Below, in pieces: positions 1 to 12,499 of a stretch of 64,000 nucleotides of DNA (positions are counted from its first letter, which is position 1; each line of letters opens with the position of its first letter). The DNA comes from Catenaria anguillulae PL171 (taxonomy: Eukaryota > Blastocladiomycota > Blastocladiomycetes > Blastocladiales > Catenariaceae): contig MCFL01000018.1 in assembly GCA_002102555.1 (NCBI GenBank), positions 62,001 through 126,000 on the forward strand. The letters are read 5' to 3'. A model generated the notes under the pieces. That model saw only the letters and a program-made list of their open reading frames with translations. It ran no database searches and was not told where the DNA came from. Position numbers and translations under genes: made by a program.

Positions 1-865
1 AAAAGGCCGGCCTCCAAATCGGATCTGCATGCCCTCAACAGCTGAGCGGCGAAGGTCAAGTGCTTTGCGCTGGTAACTCGCTTGCCCGCTGCAATGGCGG
101 CCAGGTCTCTGGCCCGCTCCAACAGTGCGCCGGCGGACTTAATTGCCAGGTTCTTCCTCTTGGTATGTGTCAAGTGCTCCCATGCTATTCGTGTCTAATT
201 GTCGCTTATCTCACCTCGTGACATTTCTCGCGTCGTTGTTTCCCACAGTCAACTCGCCTGGAGTCAGTGTGACGTGCACGTCGGATGCCGACAAGATCGC
301 CCGTATTGGCAACGGCGCCGTGGGCGGCGGGAACAACGGTGGCGGTGCAGGCAAGAAGGCCGCTGGCGGCCAAGCCAAGGGCAAGAAGCAGCAGGGCAAG
401 AAGGGCAAGGGCCGCGGCAAGAAACAACAGGGCAAGGGCAAGAAGGGCAAGGGCAAGGGTCGCGGCAAGGGCAAGGGCAAAAAGAACAACCAAAACAACA
501 ACCCCGGCCAAGGCGCAGGTAACGGAGCCGCCAAGAAGAACGCTGGTGGCGCCAACGGCGCGGGCAAGAATGCCGGCGGTAATGCCGGTGGGTTCCAGCA
601 AGCCAACAAGCAGCTTGCGCGCCAGCTCGACACGCAAAAGGCCGGACTTGCTGAGGGTTCTGCGTGCCCGCAGCAATTTAACCAGGAGGGTGCTGTTCTT
701 TGCGCGGGCAACCAGCTCGCCAGGTGTGCAGGTGGGCAGGTTGCAGGTCCTCTGCAGGCTTGCGCGGGTGGGTTGAACTGCCAAGTGTTGCCGTTGGTCA
801 ATTCGCCAGGAGTGTCGGTGACTTGCTCGTCGGATGCTGACAAGAATGCCAGGATTAACGGATGA
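1..865 (+). CDS. secreted Cys-rich protein with duplicated CBM19-like chitin-binding module (5' partial)
   Basis: The 5' end lies outside the window. Exon 1 reads in frame from base 3 to 162 and exon 2 runs 249-865, joined across an 86-bp GT-AG intron (163-248). The protein has two modules of about 65 residues, each with six cysteines in the order GSAC, LCAGN, ARC, CAGGLNC and SVTC, spaced like the chitin-binding module CBM19 of fungal chitinases. A linker of roughly 130 residues made of GKGKK-type and Asn/Gly-rich repeats (about 310-600) separates them. A cell-wall or extracellular role is inferred. The first module holds the intron between LPL and VNSPG; the second copy has the same residues without an intron. 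No catalytic domain is visible in the part shown. Confidence 0.65.
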
Positions 866-1173
866 TTTGTGGGGTTTTGACTTGTGATTCACTTCATTCA
901 ATGCACTTTTGTACATTTGCACTCATTCGACCCTACCTATCAGTCAATGTATTCCACATCCACATCTGCCTGTGCATCGTACCTTGCCTGTTCCAGTTGA
1001 AGCGGCCCAGCCCTTCAACCCCTTGCATCCACTTAAAGTGTCTGTGACCCCACAGTCATGCGAATGTCAAGTATAGGATGGTGAAAGGAGAAGAGCGAGG
1101 CTAAATTGTGTAAAGTGAACAAGAAACCAAGGACTGATGCAAAAGAGCGATAACACCACGTCGTATAGGATAA
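866..1173. other. convergent intergenic region
   Basis: About 300 bp between two convergent genes, presumably holding both 3' UTRs. No further gene or repeat was recognised. Confidence 0.5.
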
Positions 1174-3556
1174 TCACGCCGATCCGCCCTTCTTGACCTT
1201 CCACATTCTCAGCGGCAAACTCTCCAACAGCCTGACCTCTGGGCGAATCAACCGCCACAACAAGAGCAGCCCAAGTACAAACGACGCCGAACCGACCCAA
1301 TAGTACCCGTCGCGCTCAATCAAACACGTCCCACCAGCCTTTGTGCACGCGAGCTTCCCTGCCGCCGACACGCAATCGAGTCCCGTCTCGACACACGTGG
1401 CCGTGGTAAAGTAGTCGACAGCTTCGAGCACAAAAGCCTTTGGGAACGTGCCGCCGAGATTCGACACGGTGTTGAGCAGCGTCATGTACGTGCCACCAAT
1501 CAAGGGATCCGCCACGGTCGAGAAAAAGGCGCCCATGGATACAAATTGGACCGTGGATGTGAATGACCCGAGCACCGTGGTGGCAATCACGAGACCAAAG
1601 TAAGCTCGCGAAATGGTTCCGTCTGTTGGGAACGCCGACACGACGAGCATGCCGACGAGCGAGATGGCCAGCCGCCCAATGAAACCGTACAGCCAGGGAC
1701 GAAGCGGGCGCGCGCCGGAGGACCATTGTGCGGCGAGGTAGCCAAATAAGATTTGGAAGGGGAAATCGATCAGGACGGCCAGCGCAAGGTCTTCTTTTTG
1801 GATCCCCTTTTCAAGGAGTTTGAGCGCCGTGACGGACTCGTTACAAATAAAGGCGACTTTGGCCAGCAAAAGCACGGCAATGAACTTGAGCATGTCTGTT
1901 CGGATCCACAGGTGAATGAAGACAGCACAGCCGAGTGAGTGGACTTGTGCCAGTGAATGAATCCAAAGTGGGGATGGAGGAGAATGTGCGTACGAGGCAG
2001 CTTGATAATGTCCATGATGGTCAGATACGTCGACTTGATGGTCACATCGTGCTCATCTGGGTCGACGCCCTCATCCTTGAAGAAGGCGACCCACAACGTG
2101 AGACCAATGTAAAACAAGGCCCAAAAGCCCAAGTACGGGCCGAGTTGGAGCAGGCCGAGGTCCGAAGGTACCGAGCGAATGTATTTGTTGCTGGCCGTAG
2201 GTGAAACGAGTATGTGAGTTGCGCAGTGGAAAGAAATGGCAGGTGACAATCTACAACGAACCAGAACTCGGCAGAGTTGAATGCCAAGAAGATAGTGAAC
2301 GACATGAAGTAGCCGATATTGATCCCAACCGTTTGACAAGTGGAAGCAAACTGCATGTTTTCGCGCGAGAGAAGCGTAAGGGCCCAACCATCGACGGCAA
2401 TATCTGGATGAAAAAAATGAGGACGTGTGAGGCAGGGAAACATAGCAGCGGGAACAGGATCAAACATCGCAGACCTTGGGTTGCACATAAGAAGATGACA
2501 AAGAACCACATGGCCGTGATGAGGTAAACATTGATGGACTCCTATCAAATTGGTTGTTGGCTCGTCAAGTCAGTGGCCTATCCAGCTCGGAACATGTAAG
2601 CCAAGGGAGCCGTACAGCAGCAAACATGGCATCGACGTTGCGACTCAACCAGTAGAACGTCAGTCCGGTAAAGAGCTGAATGGGGATGATCCATGACTTG
2701 CGGCGACCAATAGATTTGAAAAAGACCGAGTCGACAATGGGCGACCAGAGCAGTTTGAGACTGTACGGGTAGCCAGCAAGCGAAAAGACGGCCATATCCT
2801 GCAGAGAAGCAGCACACGGTTCGTAAATCGCGGGTGGTGACGGCGAAAGAATAGAGTGCATGGGCATTCATCGCGTACCGTATACGACAGTTTCTGTTTG
2901 AGCAAGAATGGCAGTGTTCCGAACGCAAGGCCAACGGGCACACCCTGCAGCATATCTGTGCAGTGGGAAAACATTAATGAAGCAAGTGCGTGTGCTTGGG
3001 ATGTGAGCTGATAGGGGGGACAATGGAATAGAGTGAAAAAAAAAACAATCGTACACAACAAAATGAGCAAGATAATGTTGCCTGCATCATTTTTGGGAAT
3101 GAACCCAAAGTAGTACGAGCTTGACGGTGCTACCCCCTTTGAAGAGACTGCGTGTGATGGAGCGTGGTGACCAATGCCGTGCTCGTCGACATTTCCAGAA
3201 GAGAGCGACTTTTTCAAGTCGGAATGGTTGCTGCTATGTCCGTTTGCTTGCGGCAAATGCTCCTCGGTTTTCAGACGGCGACGACCTGTCGACGACTTGT
3301 TTCCGGAGGCCATGATGTCGAGCGTCAATGTGTACGAGTCACTCGGTGCGGGATTTGCTGAAGATAAACGGCGACGAGAAGAGGACGGCGGAGACAGGGG
3401 CAGGAAGGCGCGGTCGGATGGAGGAATGGTAGGGTCGGAGCAGGTATCGCGGTCCGAGTCCGAGTCGACGACACCGAGAGCAATGACGGTAGATTCAGGG
3501 CGAGTGTAGTTGAACGGTGCTGCCGAGGAATGAAGCGAGCCTGCAGGGTTGCTCAT
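1174..3556 (-). CDS. acetyl-CoA transporter, AT-1/SLC33A1 family
   Basis: Seven exons on the minus strand: 3556-3055, 2955-2879, 2798-2616, 2541-2475, 2403-2262, 2190-1994 and 1895-1174. Together they give 629 codons in frame. The ATG at 3556 opens a hydrophilic N-terminus of about 150 residues. After it come family signatures in order: LLYMLQGVPVGLAFG, LKLLWSPIVDS, GRRKSWIIPIQ, DIAVDGWALTLLSREN, FCNKYIRS and GGTYMTLLNTVSNLGG. These match the ER/Golgi multi-pass carrier that brings acetyl-CoA into the secretory lumen for protein and glycan acetylation. Splice sites were chosen so that each junction restores a conserved motif, e.g. SYT|DMAVFS and AEF|CNKY. The gene is divergent from the 5-oxoprolinase gene across about 660 bp. 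Confidence 0.9.
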
Positions 3557-4214
3557 TCATTCACCGGTCGATGACGCTTGAATGTATGAAGGGAAGGCGG
3601 GCGAGGGCGGGGACGGGGTGCTCGAGGGGATTGACTTGAGGGATCACGCGCTGTCTGCCCCGACTTGGATTCATCAAGCACGTATACATGTAGACATGTA
3701 GTGTGTCATGGGAGACTGAGAGACAGCATCATAGCATGGTGCAGTGCAGGTGAACCCTTCATCCATTCATCTTCGCGTCAGGAATGAACGGTTGACGTGG
3801 CGGCCCATCGTGGGCTGGCAGCGTGCATGGCTGGCCGCCGATCTGTTGTGCGGCGGTGGCGCGCGAAAGTGCATGCCAACAGTACGGATGACAAGCTCAA
3901 GGCCACCCCTGAACCGCAGGGCTGCCTGGCGGATTGGTGTCTCTGAAATGGATTGCAGTCGGGCCAGCCTCCGACGTCGGCAGCAGGGGTCGACCAGCAG
4001 GGTTTCACAGACTGGACAGAATGGGCTGCGTTGTAGATCGCACGCGGCTCGGAACGCGAGACAAGCGGGCCAACCTCCGGGCGACTGCCTCACAACCCCC
4101 CCAACCAACACTTTGCTGCCACAATTAGCCGCTGACAACTTCGAAATTTTGCACCATGCCCACTTGATGACGGTGCCCGCTCTTTGCTTCAATGCAATAC
4201 AGCCCAGCTGCAAA
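3557..4214. promoter_or_regulatory. divergent promoter region
   Basis: Region of 658 bp between the divergent starts of the acetyl-CoA transporter and 5-oxoprolinase genes. It must hold both promoters. A reading frame stays open upstream of the oxoprolinase ATG, but it lacks family similarity. Confidence 0.5.
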
Positions 4215-7200
4215 ATGACCCTCACCGACACCAACCAAGTGCGCGACATCTCCGTTTCCATTGACCGCGGCGGCACCTTCACGGACCTGGTCGGGACCCG
4301 CGCCCTCCCCGATGGCACCGCCCAGTCCACCGTCCTCAAGATTCTCTCGGTCGACCCGCGCAACTATGCCGACGCCAATGTCGAGGGCATCCGCCGTGTT
4401 CTCGAGCACTTTACAGGCCAGCCGCACCCGCGCGGCCAACCGCTCGACACGTCCCGCCTCGCCTCCATCCGCCTGGGTACCACGGTGGCCACAAATGCGC
4501 TCTTGGAGCGTAATGGCGAGCCGTGTGCCCTGCTCATTACAAAAGGGTTCAAGGATCTGCTTCACATTGGCAATCAATCGCGGCCAAACATCTTTGATCT
4601 CAAGGTCTTGTGCCCAGACGTCTTGTACGATGCCGTGGTTGAGGTGGACGAGCGTGTGACTTTGCTTGGGTATACCATCTCCCCTGCCGGCGCCGTGGAC
4701 GATGCGACTGCCGCGCAACTCCTCGCCGACACCTCCAAATCCGTCGTGCGTGGCATCACGGGCGAACTGGTCCAAATCCACCAGCGCCCCGACTTGGCTG
4801 TTGTTGAGGCACGCCTGCGCGCCCTGTACAACCAAGGTCTGCGGTCCGTGGCCATTTGCCTGCTCCACAGCTACACGTTTGCCGACCACGAGCAAATGAT
4901 TGCCGAGGTGGCCCGCAAGGTCGGGTTCACCAACGTGACAGCGTCGGCGGAAATCATGCCGAGGATCAAGGCGGTACCCCGCGGCATGACGGCCGTCACG
5001 GATGCATACCTGACGCCAAAGATCAAGCAATACGTCGAGTCGTTTGTCAAGGGGTTCAAGACCCTTGACGGTGTCAAGGTCGAGTTCATGAGATCGGACG
5101 GCGGGTTGACGCCTGTCGAGGATTTCAGGGGATACGCTGCCATTCTGTCTGGTACGTTTTCTTGTTTTTGTTTCCGTTTTTTTTTTCTTCCCACTAGCTC
5201 ATGCGTTCCATTCAACCAATGAACCTTAGGTCCTGCTGGCGGTGTCGTTGGCTACGCCCTCACGTCCTACTCACCGACTCACAAGACGCCCATCATTGGC
5301 TTCGATATGGGTGGCACCTCAACCGACGTCAGCCGCTATGCCGGCACCTTTGACCACGTGTTTGAAACCACAACGGCTGGTATCACCATCACGACGCCGC
5401 AACTCGACATTCACACGGTCGCTGCCGGCGGCTCGTCGCGTCTCTTCTTCCGCAACGGGATGCTAGGAGTTGGCCCCGAATCTGCGGGTTCCGAGCCCGG
5501 GCCCATTTGCTACCGCAAGCCGGGCGGTGTGCTGGCCATCACCGATGCCAACTTGTTTTTGGGTCGCATTTCCGTCAAGCACTTTCCGCACATTTTCGGG
5601 CCAACCGAAAACATGCCTCTGGACGTGGACGCCACGGCGCGTGCGTTTGCCGACCTGACGGACGTGATCAATGCCGAGCTCGGCACACGCATGACGCCAG
5701 ACCAGGTAGCGTTTGGGTTCATCAAGGTGGCCAACGAGACCATGGGCCAAAAGGTGCTTGCCATCACGCAGGCCAAGGGGTACGATGTGGAAAAACACAC
5801 GCTTGCGTGTTTTGGCGGAGCCGCCGCGCAGCACGCCGTGGCCGTGGCGCGCAACTTGAACATCAAGCGCGTGTTTGTGCATCGGCATGCACCCATTTTG
5901 TCTGCGTACGGGCTCAGTTTGGCAAGCGTGGTGCATGAAGAGTCGGAGCCGTGTCAAAGTGTTTTGGAGGTGGGCACGTTGGGTGGGTTGAGGGCAAAGC
6001 TCACAGAGATTGAGGCAAAGTGTGTTACGTACCTGTGCGGCAAAGGGTTTGACAAGGCACAAGTTGAGGTGACGGCCTATTTCAACCTGCGGTACGACGG
6101 CACTGACACGGCGCTCATGATTGCATGCCCGTCTGAATCCGTGGCGACCAGTCCCGAGGCCATCATCAAGCACCTCGTTGCCGAATTCGAGTCGGCGTAC
6201 GTGCGCGAGTTTGGGTTCAAGCTGGATCGCAAGTTTATCGTGGACGACGTTCGCGTGCGTGCGTCGGCACAGGATGCCCAAGCTGTAAGCATCACCACGG
6301 GTGAGGATTTGGAGAATGAGCTGGCGGCACTCGTGCGCACGCCCGCGCCGCCGGCCTCCCTCAAGCAGAGCATGTACTTTGAACAAGGCGGCCGGATTGA
6401 CGCGCCATTGTATGTGATGCATGACGGTGGGTTGGTCCCAGGGCACACGATTGCAGGTCCCGCATTGATTTTGGACAAGAATACCACGGTTGTGGTGCCG
6501 CCTGGAGCCCAGGTTGTAGTGACCGAGTCGACGCTCGTGATTGATGTCAATGCAGCGCCCAAGGCGGTCACGGCCGCCAATGTGGAGGAGATTGTGGAAG
6601 AGATTCCGTGTGATCCGATTCAGCTTTCGCTTTTGTACGTTCTTGCACTTGAGGTTATCGTTTTGCAGCTCATTCTGAGTCATGCGCTTGTTCTCAGCGG
6701 TCATCGATTCATGCACATTGCCGAACAAATGGGCCGCACATTGCAAAAGACTTCGGTGAGTACCAATATCAAGGAGCGGCTCGACTTCTCGTGCGGTACG
6801 TATCATCAGGTTGTATTCCGGAACCAGCGCTGACCTTTTGCGTTCCCGGTTTGGCAGCCCTCTTCTCTCCGCAAGGTCACCTCATTTCCAATGCGCCACA
6901 TGTCCCTGTGCATCTCGGATCCATGCAAGAAGCCGTCAAGTTCCAGCTCAACGCTTTCAAAAACAACCTGTTTGACGGCGACGTGCTCGTATCCAACCAC
7001 CCGGCCTGTGGCGGGTCGCATTTGCCGGACATCACTGTCATCACGCCCGTGTTCCACACGGACGGGCAAATCATCTTCTTTGTGGCGTCGCGCGGCCACC
7101 ACGCCGATATCGGCGGCATTTCTCCAGGATCCATGCCGCCCAACTCAAAGTATTTGTGGGAGGAAGGCGCCATGATCAAAGGATTCAAAATTGTGTCGCG

Positions 7201-8554
7201 CGGCAAGTTTGATGAGGCAGGCATTTCGGCGCTGTTGCTTGAACCGGGCAAGTACCCTGGTTGCACGGGGACGCGCAACTTGAGGGACAATCTGTCCGAC
7301 TTGCGCGCGCAGATTGCTGCGAACCACCGCGGAATTACGCTGTGCCAGGGCTTGATTCGCGAGTACGGGTTGCGCGTCGTACACAAGTACATGGACTACA
7401 TCACGGAAAATGCCGCGGGCGCCGTCAAGCAGTTGCTCAAGGATACGGCCAAGCGGCTCGGCACCAACGTGTTGCATGCCGTGGATTACATGGACGACGG
7501 CTCGCCCATCGAGTTGACCGTGACAATTGACAAGGCCACGGGCCAGGCCGTGTTTGATTTTGAAGGCACGGGGCACGAGGTGTTTGGTAATGTCAATGCC
7601 CCGCCCGCAGTGACCAATGCGGCCATCATCTACTGTCTTCGCGCCATGCTCGACATGGACATTCCCCTGAACCAAGGGTGCCTGCATCCAGTCGACATTC
7701 GCATTCCGAAGGGTTCGCTGCTCAAGCCGTCGGATGCGGCTGCCGTGGTTGGCGGCAACGTCATGACGTCGCAGCGCGTTGTGGATGTGATTTTGCGCGC
7801 GTTCCAGTATTGCGCCGCGTCGCAGGGCGATTGCAATAACTTGACCTTTGGTGTGCCGGCGAGTCAGAATGATGGCTCGGATGGATTTGGGTTCTATGAA
7901 ACGGTGCGCTCTCTGATCTTTGTCGGTAGATGCGAGTTTCGACTTTTTCTCACCTTGGTGTTCTTCTTCGTTTTGCACACATAGATTGCTGGCGGCGCCG
8001 GTGCTGGCCCGACCTGGGATGGCCGCTCGGGCGTCCACACGCACATGACCAACACTCGTATTACCGACGTTGAAATCATGGAACGGCGATACCCAGTGAT
8101 CCTGCGCCAATTTTCGCTGCGGTCAGGCTCGGGCGGTGACGGTAAGCACCGCGGCGGCGATGGCGTGGTTCGCGAGTTTGAGTTTACCATTCCGCTCCAA
8201 GTGTCGATTCTGTCGGAGCGCCGAGTCCATGCGCCATATGGCATGCACGGCGGCAAGCCCGGACGGCCCGGTCAAAACTTGCTTGTGAAGCGAGGCGGGC
8301 GAACGGTCAATCTCGGTGGTAAGAACTCGGTCATGGTGGACGCAGGCGACGCAATCATGATTTGCACACCAGGCGCCGGTGGGTATGGCAAGCCCAGGGA
8401 TAGCCGGTTGAGGGACGAAGCCATGGTGGTTGCAGAAGAAGACGGGAGTACCGGGTCGTCTGTCGGAGAGGTTGAGGTGGACGAGAACGTCAATGTTCCC
8501 TACCGTACGAGTGGAAGTTACTTGCAGCGGACTTTGGATCAGTACAGTGCATGA
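4215..8554 (+). CDS. 5-oxoprolinase (ATP-hydrolysing)
   Basis: Five exons: 4215-5151, 5230-6634, 6698-6795, 6858-7903 and 7985-8554, giving about 1,351 residues, close to the usual size of about 1,290. It would open 5-oxoproline to glutamate using ATP, in the gamma-glutamyl/glutathione cycle, in the cytosol. The N-terminal hydantoinase-A half begins [13 protein letters not shown] and carries [13 protein letters not shown] and AGGSSRLFF. The C-terminal hydantoinase-B half follows [15 protein letters not shown] and holds [25 protein letters not shown] and [20 protein letters not shown]. All four intron junctions rebuild conserved motifs, e.g. [11 protein letters not shown] and [11 protein letters not shown]. 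The ATG at 4215 sits directly before the conserved N-terminus. Confidence 0.95.
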
Positions 8555-9457
8555 GTCCCACTGTGAAGGACTGGGGGTGTGATTTTCAGCTTTTCGTGAC
8601 TTGCATCGTGTTTAGTTGTCTTGTCTCTGTACAGTTCGCATTGTTGTCAAACATTTATGTGTGTCAGAGTCACAGCGGGGACAATCAGACGGCCAGCCAG
8701 TCAGCGCGCGATTCGTCGCGAAGCCTGCACGATGCGAACAAAATCAGATGGGCATGACATGATCCCAAAATGAAAACGGACGGCAGAATACGATAGGCTC
8801 CACTCAGCAATGGATCGATCCACACTTGGATGGACTCGAAATCTCATGATTTTGCCGAAGCGTGCAGAATCAACAAGTTGGAGAGAGAGCCACACTGCTG
8901 ATATTCGAGATCTTGGGTGTTTGCACTCTTAATGTTTTCGATCCGCCTGTTTTCTCGTGACAAATCGTCGTCAAGTCGACTGTCCAGTTCTTGCTGCGAG
9001 CGGACGAGCCCCTGCTGTGCGAAAGTATTGGAAGTAATTGATTACAGGATCCCCCTGGATGAGGAGGTGCCCACTGATGGACGTGCCTGTGTGCGTGTGC
9101 TTTTGTGCTCTCCTCCCTCTCAATGTTAACTTGTCCACGAAGCTTCAGTGCTTTTCGTCTTGCTGTTTTCTGAAGGGCCGCGCCACCACGTCCGCTGTTC
9201 CCAAATGCATCACCATCATTTCTCGACCCAAGGGTTCAACACTCCCATCGAGTCGCCCAGCGGGCTCAACCGTTCTTCGTCGGGCACGCTAAACATGTAC
9301 AAAGCTGCACGTCGACCGCAAGCTTCCCGGATGAAGAAAGCTACGCGATTGACATGTAATCTGTGCATGATTCCACTTTACAAGAAACCAGTAAACAAGA
9401 CAATCGAGCAGCGGAAACACCATGACATGCAGTGCCATCCACGGGCCAATTGCCATT
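8555..9457. other. convergent intergenic region
   Basis: About 900 bp between the 3' ends of the 5-oxoprolinase and E1 genes. Only short reading frames without family features were seen. Confidence 0.5.
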
Positions 9458-12400
9458 TTAGAACCGGACCAAAATGTACGGCACCTCCACGTCCTCGCCA
9501 CTCTCGTCCTCTGCACACACCTCCAAGACCAAACTCTTTGCATGCTTGGGAATCTCCTTCTTGCTCACGCTGGCCACCACATCCTTGATCTTCATGGCCT
9601 TGCGCTCATCGACCTTCTTCTTTGGCATGAAGAACGAGTAGAGCATGGACACGCCCGACGACATCATGGTGATGTTGAGCTTGTGCTTTGTGGCAAACAA
9701 GTCGAGGATTTCGCCCAGCGTCACATTGGGCACCTCGAACCGGTCCCACAACGTAAACTCCTTATCGTTGTACTTGAGCTTGGGAGCGGCAATGGGTTCC
9801 GAGAACCCAAAGAAGGGCAAGGCCAAGTTGACAAACCCGTTCTTAAACTGCTCAATGGGCTTGTTGTTGTCGAGCAGCTTGTACAGCTCGAGGCACACAA
9901 GTCCCGTGATGAGCGCTGTGGTCGTGGCAATGGCCGGAATGATTTTGCCCGCGATAAACTTGGTTTGCGTGCGGTCGGCAACAGCAATGTTGTAGTTGGT
10001 GGCACGCAGGTTGGAGCATGCCGTGATAAAGTCAATGTGGTGGTTCGAATCGTCGTCCTTTTCAAACTCGCATGGGTTGAGGCGGAACCCGGCGAGCGTT
10101 GAGGGCGGCGGCAACGACGCTACAAGCTGGTCAATTTCGTCGCCATCTGTGGCCGAACCTGACGCGTTGGCTGCCGCGGCTTGTGCTTCTTGCTCGTTGA
10201 CTTGGATCTTGACGCCGTCCTTGGGCACAAACTCGGGCACAACCATGGCGTCGAGCACCTTGGCGTACACGCTGGCGTCGGTCGTGGGTTTCAGGCCATA
10301 GTTGAATGCGTACAAATGCGCGGCGTGTACAACGAAATCCATGTGCAAGGGGTTGGTGCGATCAAAGGCAACAACATCGGGTGCGCGCTTGGGGCCTGAC
10401 CAAAACAGCTGGCCCGTGGAAGTGACCGAGTCCTTGGGGAAGTTATGCAAGAGCTGCTTGATCGAGTTGACATAGTACTCTTCAAACTTGAGGCGGGCCC
10501 ACTGAATGCACGCCTCGTACGTCTTTGGGCGCGCGTCCACCAAATACTCCTTGACCGACACCAACGTCTCGCGGGCAGAGTTGCCGCGCAGCGTTTGCTC
10601 GACAAAGTTGGCCTGCGTCAGGTACAAGTTGACGTTTTCGGCGGGCTGGCGGAACAAGCCCTCAAACAAGTCGCGAGCCCACTGGATCGTGTGTTCGATT
10701 TGGTTGGGGAAGTTTTTCAGGGTGCAAATAGGGATCGACTTTTCGGGCGGGTCTTGCGACGACGAGTAACTCTCGGTCTTGTGCGGCAGCACCACTTGCG
10801 TGTTGCCCTTTGTGCCGAGCGTGCCCGACTCAAGCAAGGGCTTGCAAAAGAAGACACACCGCCGGTCCACGTACTTGCGCGCCTCCACATTGTCGAGGGC
10901 ATTGGTCACCACGTCGAGCGATTGCCAAAACGAGTCGTTGAACACGTGCTCCGTCTCTTGACCCACGCGATCGGTAAACGTGGTGATTTGCAGCTCCGGG
11001 TTCATGACGCGCACGGCACCCGCCGCGGTATCCGACTTGAGCTTGGACACGTCCCAGGGGCGGAACAGGAACTGGCGGTTGAGGTTGGACTTTTCAATCG
11101 AGTCCATGTCGGTCACAAACACATGGCCGTCGCCCTGCGTGCCGAGTCCCATCATGGCATAGTTTTTCAACATTTCGCATCCAATGGCACCGGCACCCAC
11201 CACAAAGTTGCGCGTCTCCTGGACGCGCTTCTGGAAATCGGATCCAAACACGGCAATCTGGCCGTCGTAGCGTGTGCCGCGCATGGCGCACTTTGATTGC
11301 GACAGCGAGTAGGATTGCGGCAGCGACTCGAAAGAGTCAAAGTAGAGGTATTGCTTGAGAGGCGAAAACTTGCCCGAGCACGCCTTGAGCACCTCTTGCG
11401 CCATGAACCCGCCCATGACGGCCGCCATGGGACTCAGGTCGCCCGCGGCTTGGTACGCAAACTGTTTGATGAGCTTTTCATTGATGTCAATCGGGTCCTT
11501 GAGCGTGGACGCGGCAAATGCCTTTGCCTTGGCAAGCACAGCGTTTGCGTCGTCTTCGTTGCGGGGCGTGGGAACGCGGCCATTGTTTTCCGTGATGAAT
11601 TCCGACAGGGCGTAAAACGCGGCGTGAAGTTGTGCCGGGTGGTCAAACTTTGCAAAGTCCGACACGAGAAATTCGGGGTCGGCAAGTGAGGCGGCAAGCG
11701 ACTTGAACGACATGCGCACGGGGAGCTTGACTTGCTTGAAGATGCCGCCACGGACATAGGTGCCCAAGCCCGACGTGTCGCCAATGCTAAACGTGTAAGG
11801 CCCCAAGACCTTGACCTTGCGCGGCTCACAATCGTTGAGCTTGTCCATGCCCTGGATCTCGGTGAATGTGACGAAATCGCCATCCTCGAGGCCGTGCCGG
11901 GTCTCGTCCAAGCACGTCACAACGCCGTCCTTGGCGTCGGCCGAAATGGCGGCAATCATGCCCTGGACAGGCTGCTCGCCATTCGTGTCAATGATCTCGA
12001 AATCGGCGCCGAAATCACAGAATCCAAGCGCAGCAAGGCCGCGCGTGTCGACTGCCAAAAACTTGATGCCATTGGCATGGGTGTAGTTGTTGATTTCAAT
12101 GCACTTGTGCAGGGGCAAGCCGGCGCACACAACGACTTGGAACTGGGCCAAGCGAGCAAGATCACTGAGATCGCCGTCGAGGACCGTGACGGGGACGTAT
12201 TGGTTGAGCTCGGCAAGTTTGGCGACCGAGGCCAAATCGCGGCGTTGGCCAATGTCGGCTTCGGTCAAGTAGAATTGCGACGAGAGATCGGCGGGCTGGG
12301 CGGGTTCTGGGTCGTAGAGGGTGACGGACTTGACGCCGGCCAAGATGACGTTTTTGGCGAGCTCGACACCGACGCCCTTGAGGCCGAGGATGAGCACGTT

Positions 12401-12499
12401 GGACAGGGCCATTTTGCGCATGGCGTCGAGGCCGATGGCGTAGATTTGGCGCGAGTAGAGGCCCTCGTCGATTTGCTGGTCGGGCTGGTCGACGTCCAT
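9458..12499 (-). CDS. UBA1: ubiquitin-activating enzyme E1
   Basis: Uninterrupted minus-strand frame; from the ATG at 12499 (MDVDQPDQQIDEGLYSRQ) it encodes 1,013 residues, the normal length of UBA1. It adenylates ubiquitin's C-terminus, takes it as a thioester and passes it to E2 enzymes. Features in order: inactive adenylation half with GLKGVGVELAKNVILAG; active adenylation half with VVGAGAIGCEMLKNYAMMG and NLNRQFLFR; the catalytic cysteine in PICTLKNFP (about residue 592, codon at 10726-10724); and a C-terminal ubiquitin-fold domain after LGEILDLF. The frame stays open about 80 codons upstream of 12499, but that extension has no family similarity. The lack of introns is unusual in this intron-rich window. 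Confidence 0.96.
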   Translation of the reverse strand: MDVDQPDQQIDEGLYSRQIYAIGLDAMRKMALSNVLILGLKGVGVELAKNVILAGVKSVTLYDPEPAQPADLSSQFYLTEADIGQRRDLASVAKLAELNQYVPVTVLDGDLSDLARLAQFQVVVCAGLPLHKCIEINNYTHANGIKFLAVDTRGLAALGFCDFGADFEIIDTNGEQPVQGMIAAISADAKDGVVTCLDETRHGLEDGDFVTFTEIQGMDKLNDCEPRKVKVLGPYTFSIGDTSGLGTYVRGGIFKQVKLPVRMSFKSLAASLADPEFLVSDFAKFDHPAQLHAAFYALSEFITENNGRVPTPRNEDDANAVLAKAKAFAASTLKDPIDINEKLIKQFAYQAAGDLSPMAAVMGGFMAQEVLKACSGKFSPLKQYLYFDSFESLPQSYSLSQSKCAMRGTRYDGQIAVFGSDFQKRVQETRNFVVGAGAIGCEMLKNYAMMGLGTQGDGHVFVTDMDSIEKSNLNRQFLFRPWDVSKLKSDTAAGAVRVMNPELQITTFTDRVGQETEHVFNDSFWQSLDVVTNALDNVEARKYVDRRCVFFCKPLLESGTLGTKGNTQVVLPHKTESYSSSQDPPEKSIPICTLKNFPNQIEHTIQWARDLFEGLFRQPAENVNLYLTQANFVEQTLRGNSARETLVSVKEYLVDARPKTYEACIQWARLKFEEYYVNSIKQLLHNFPKDSVTSTGQLFWSGPKRAPDVVAFDRTNPLHMDFVVHAAHLYAFNYGLKPTTDASVYAKVLDAMVVPEFVPKDGVKIQVNEQEAQAAAANASGSATDGDEIDQLVASLPPPSTLAGFRLNPCEFEKDDDSNHHIDFITACSNLRATNYNIAVADRTQTKFIAGKIIPAIATTTALITGLVCLELYKLLDNNKPIEQFKNGFVNLALPFFGFSEPIAAPKLKYNDKEFTLWDRFEVPNVTLGEILDLFATKHKLNITMMSSGVSMLYSFFMPKKKVDERKAMKIKDVVASVSKKEIPKHAKSLVLEVCAEDESGEDVEVPYILVRF

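Noticed and set aside
206-922. Antisense Leu/Ala-rich frame over the chitin-binding-like gene
   Set aside because: It is the complement of the Gly/Lys repeat linker and only mimics a membrane protein.
3744-4214. N-terminal extension of 5-oxoprolinase
   Set aside because: The frame is open, but the conserved N-terminus starts right after the ATG at 4215, and the extension has no similarity to the family.
5463-6806. Long antisense frame (447 residues) inside 5-oxoprolinase
   Set aside because: GC-rich codon shadow of a well-supported gene; no protein family features.
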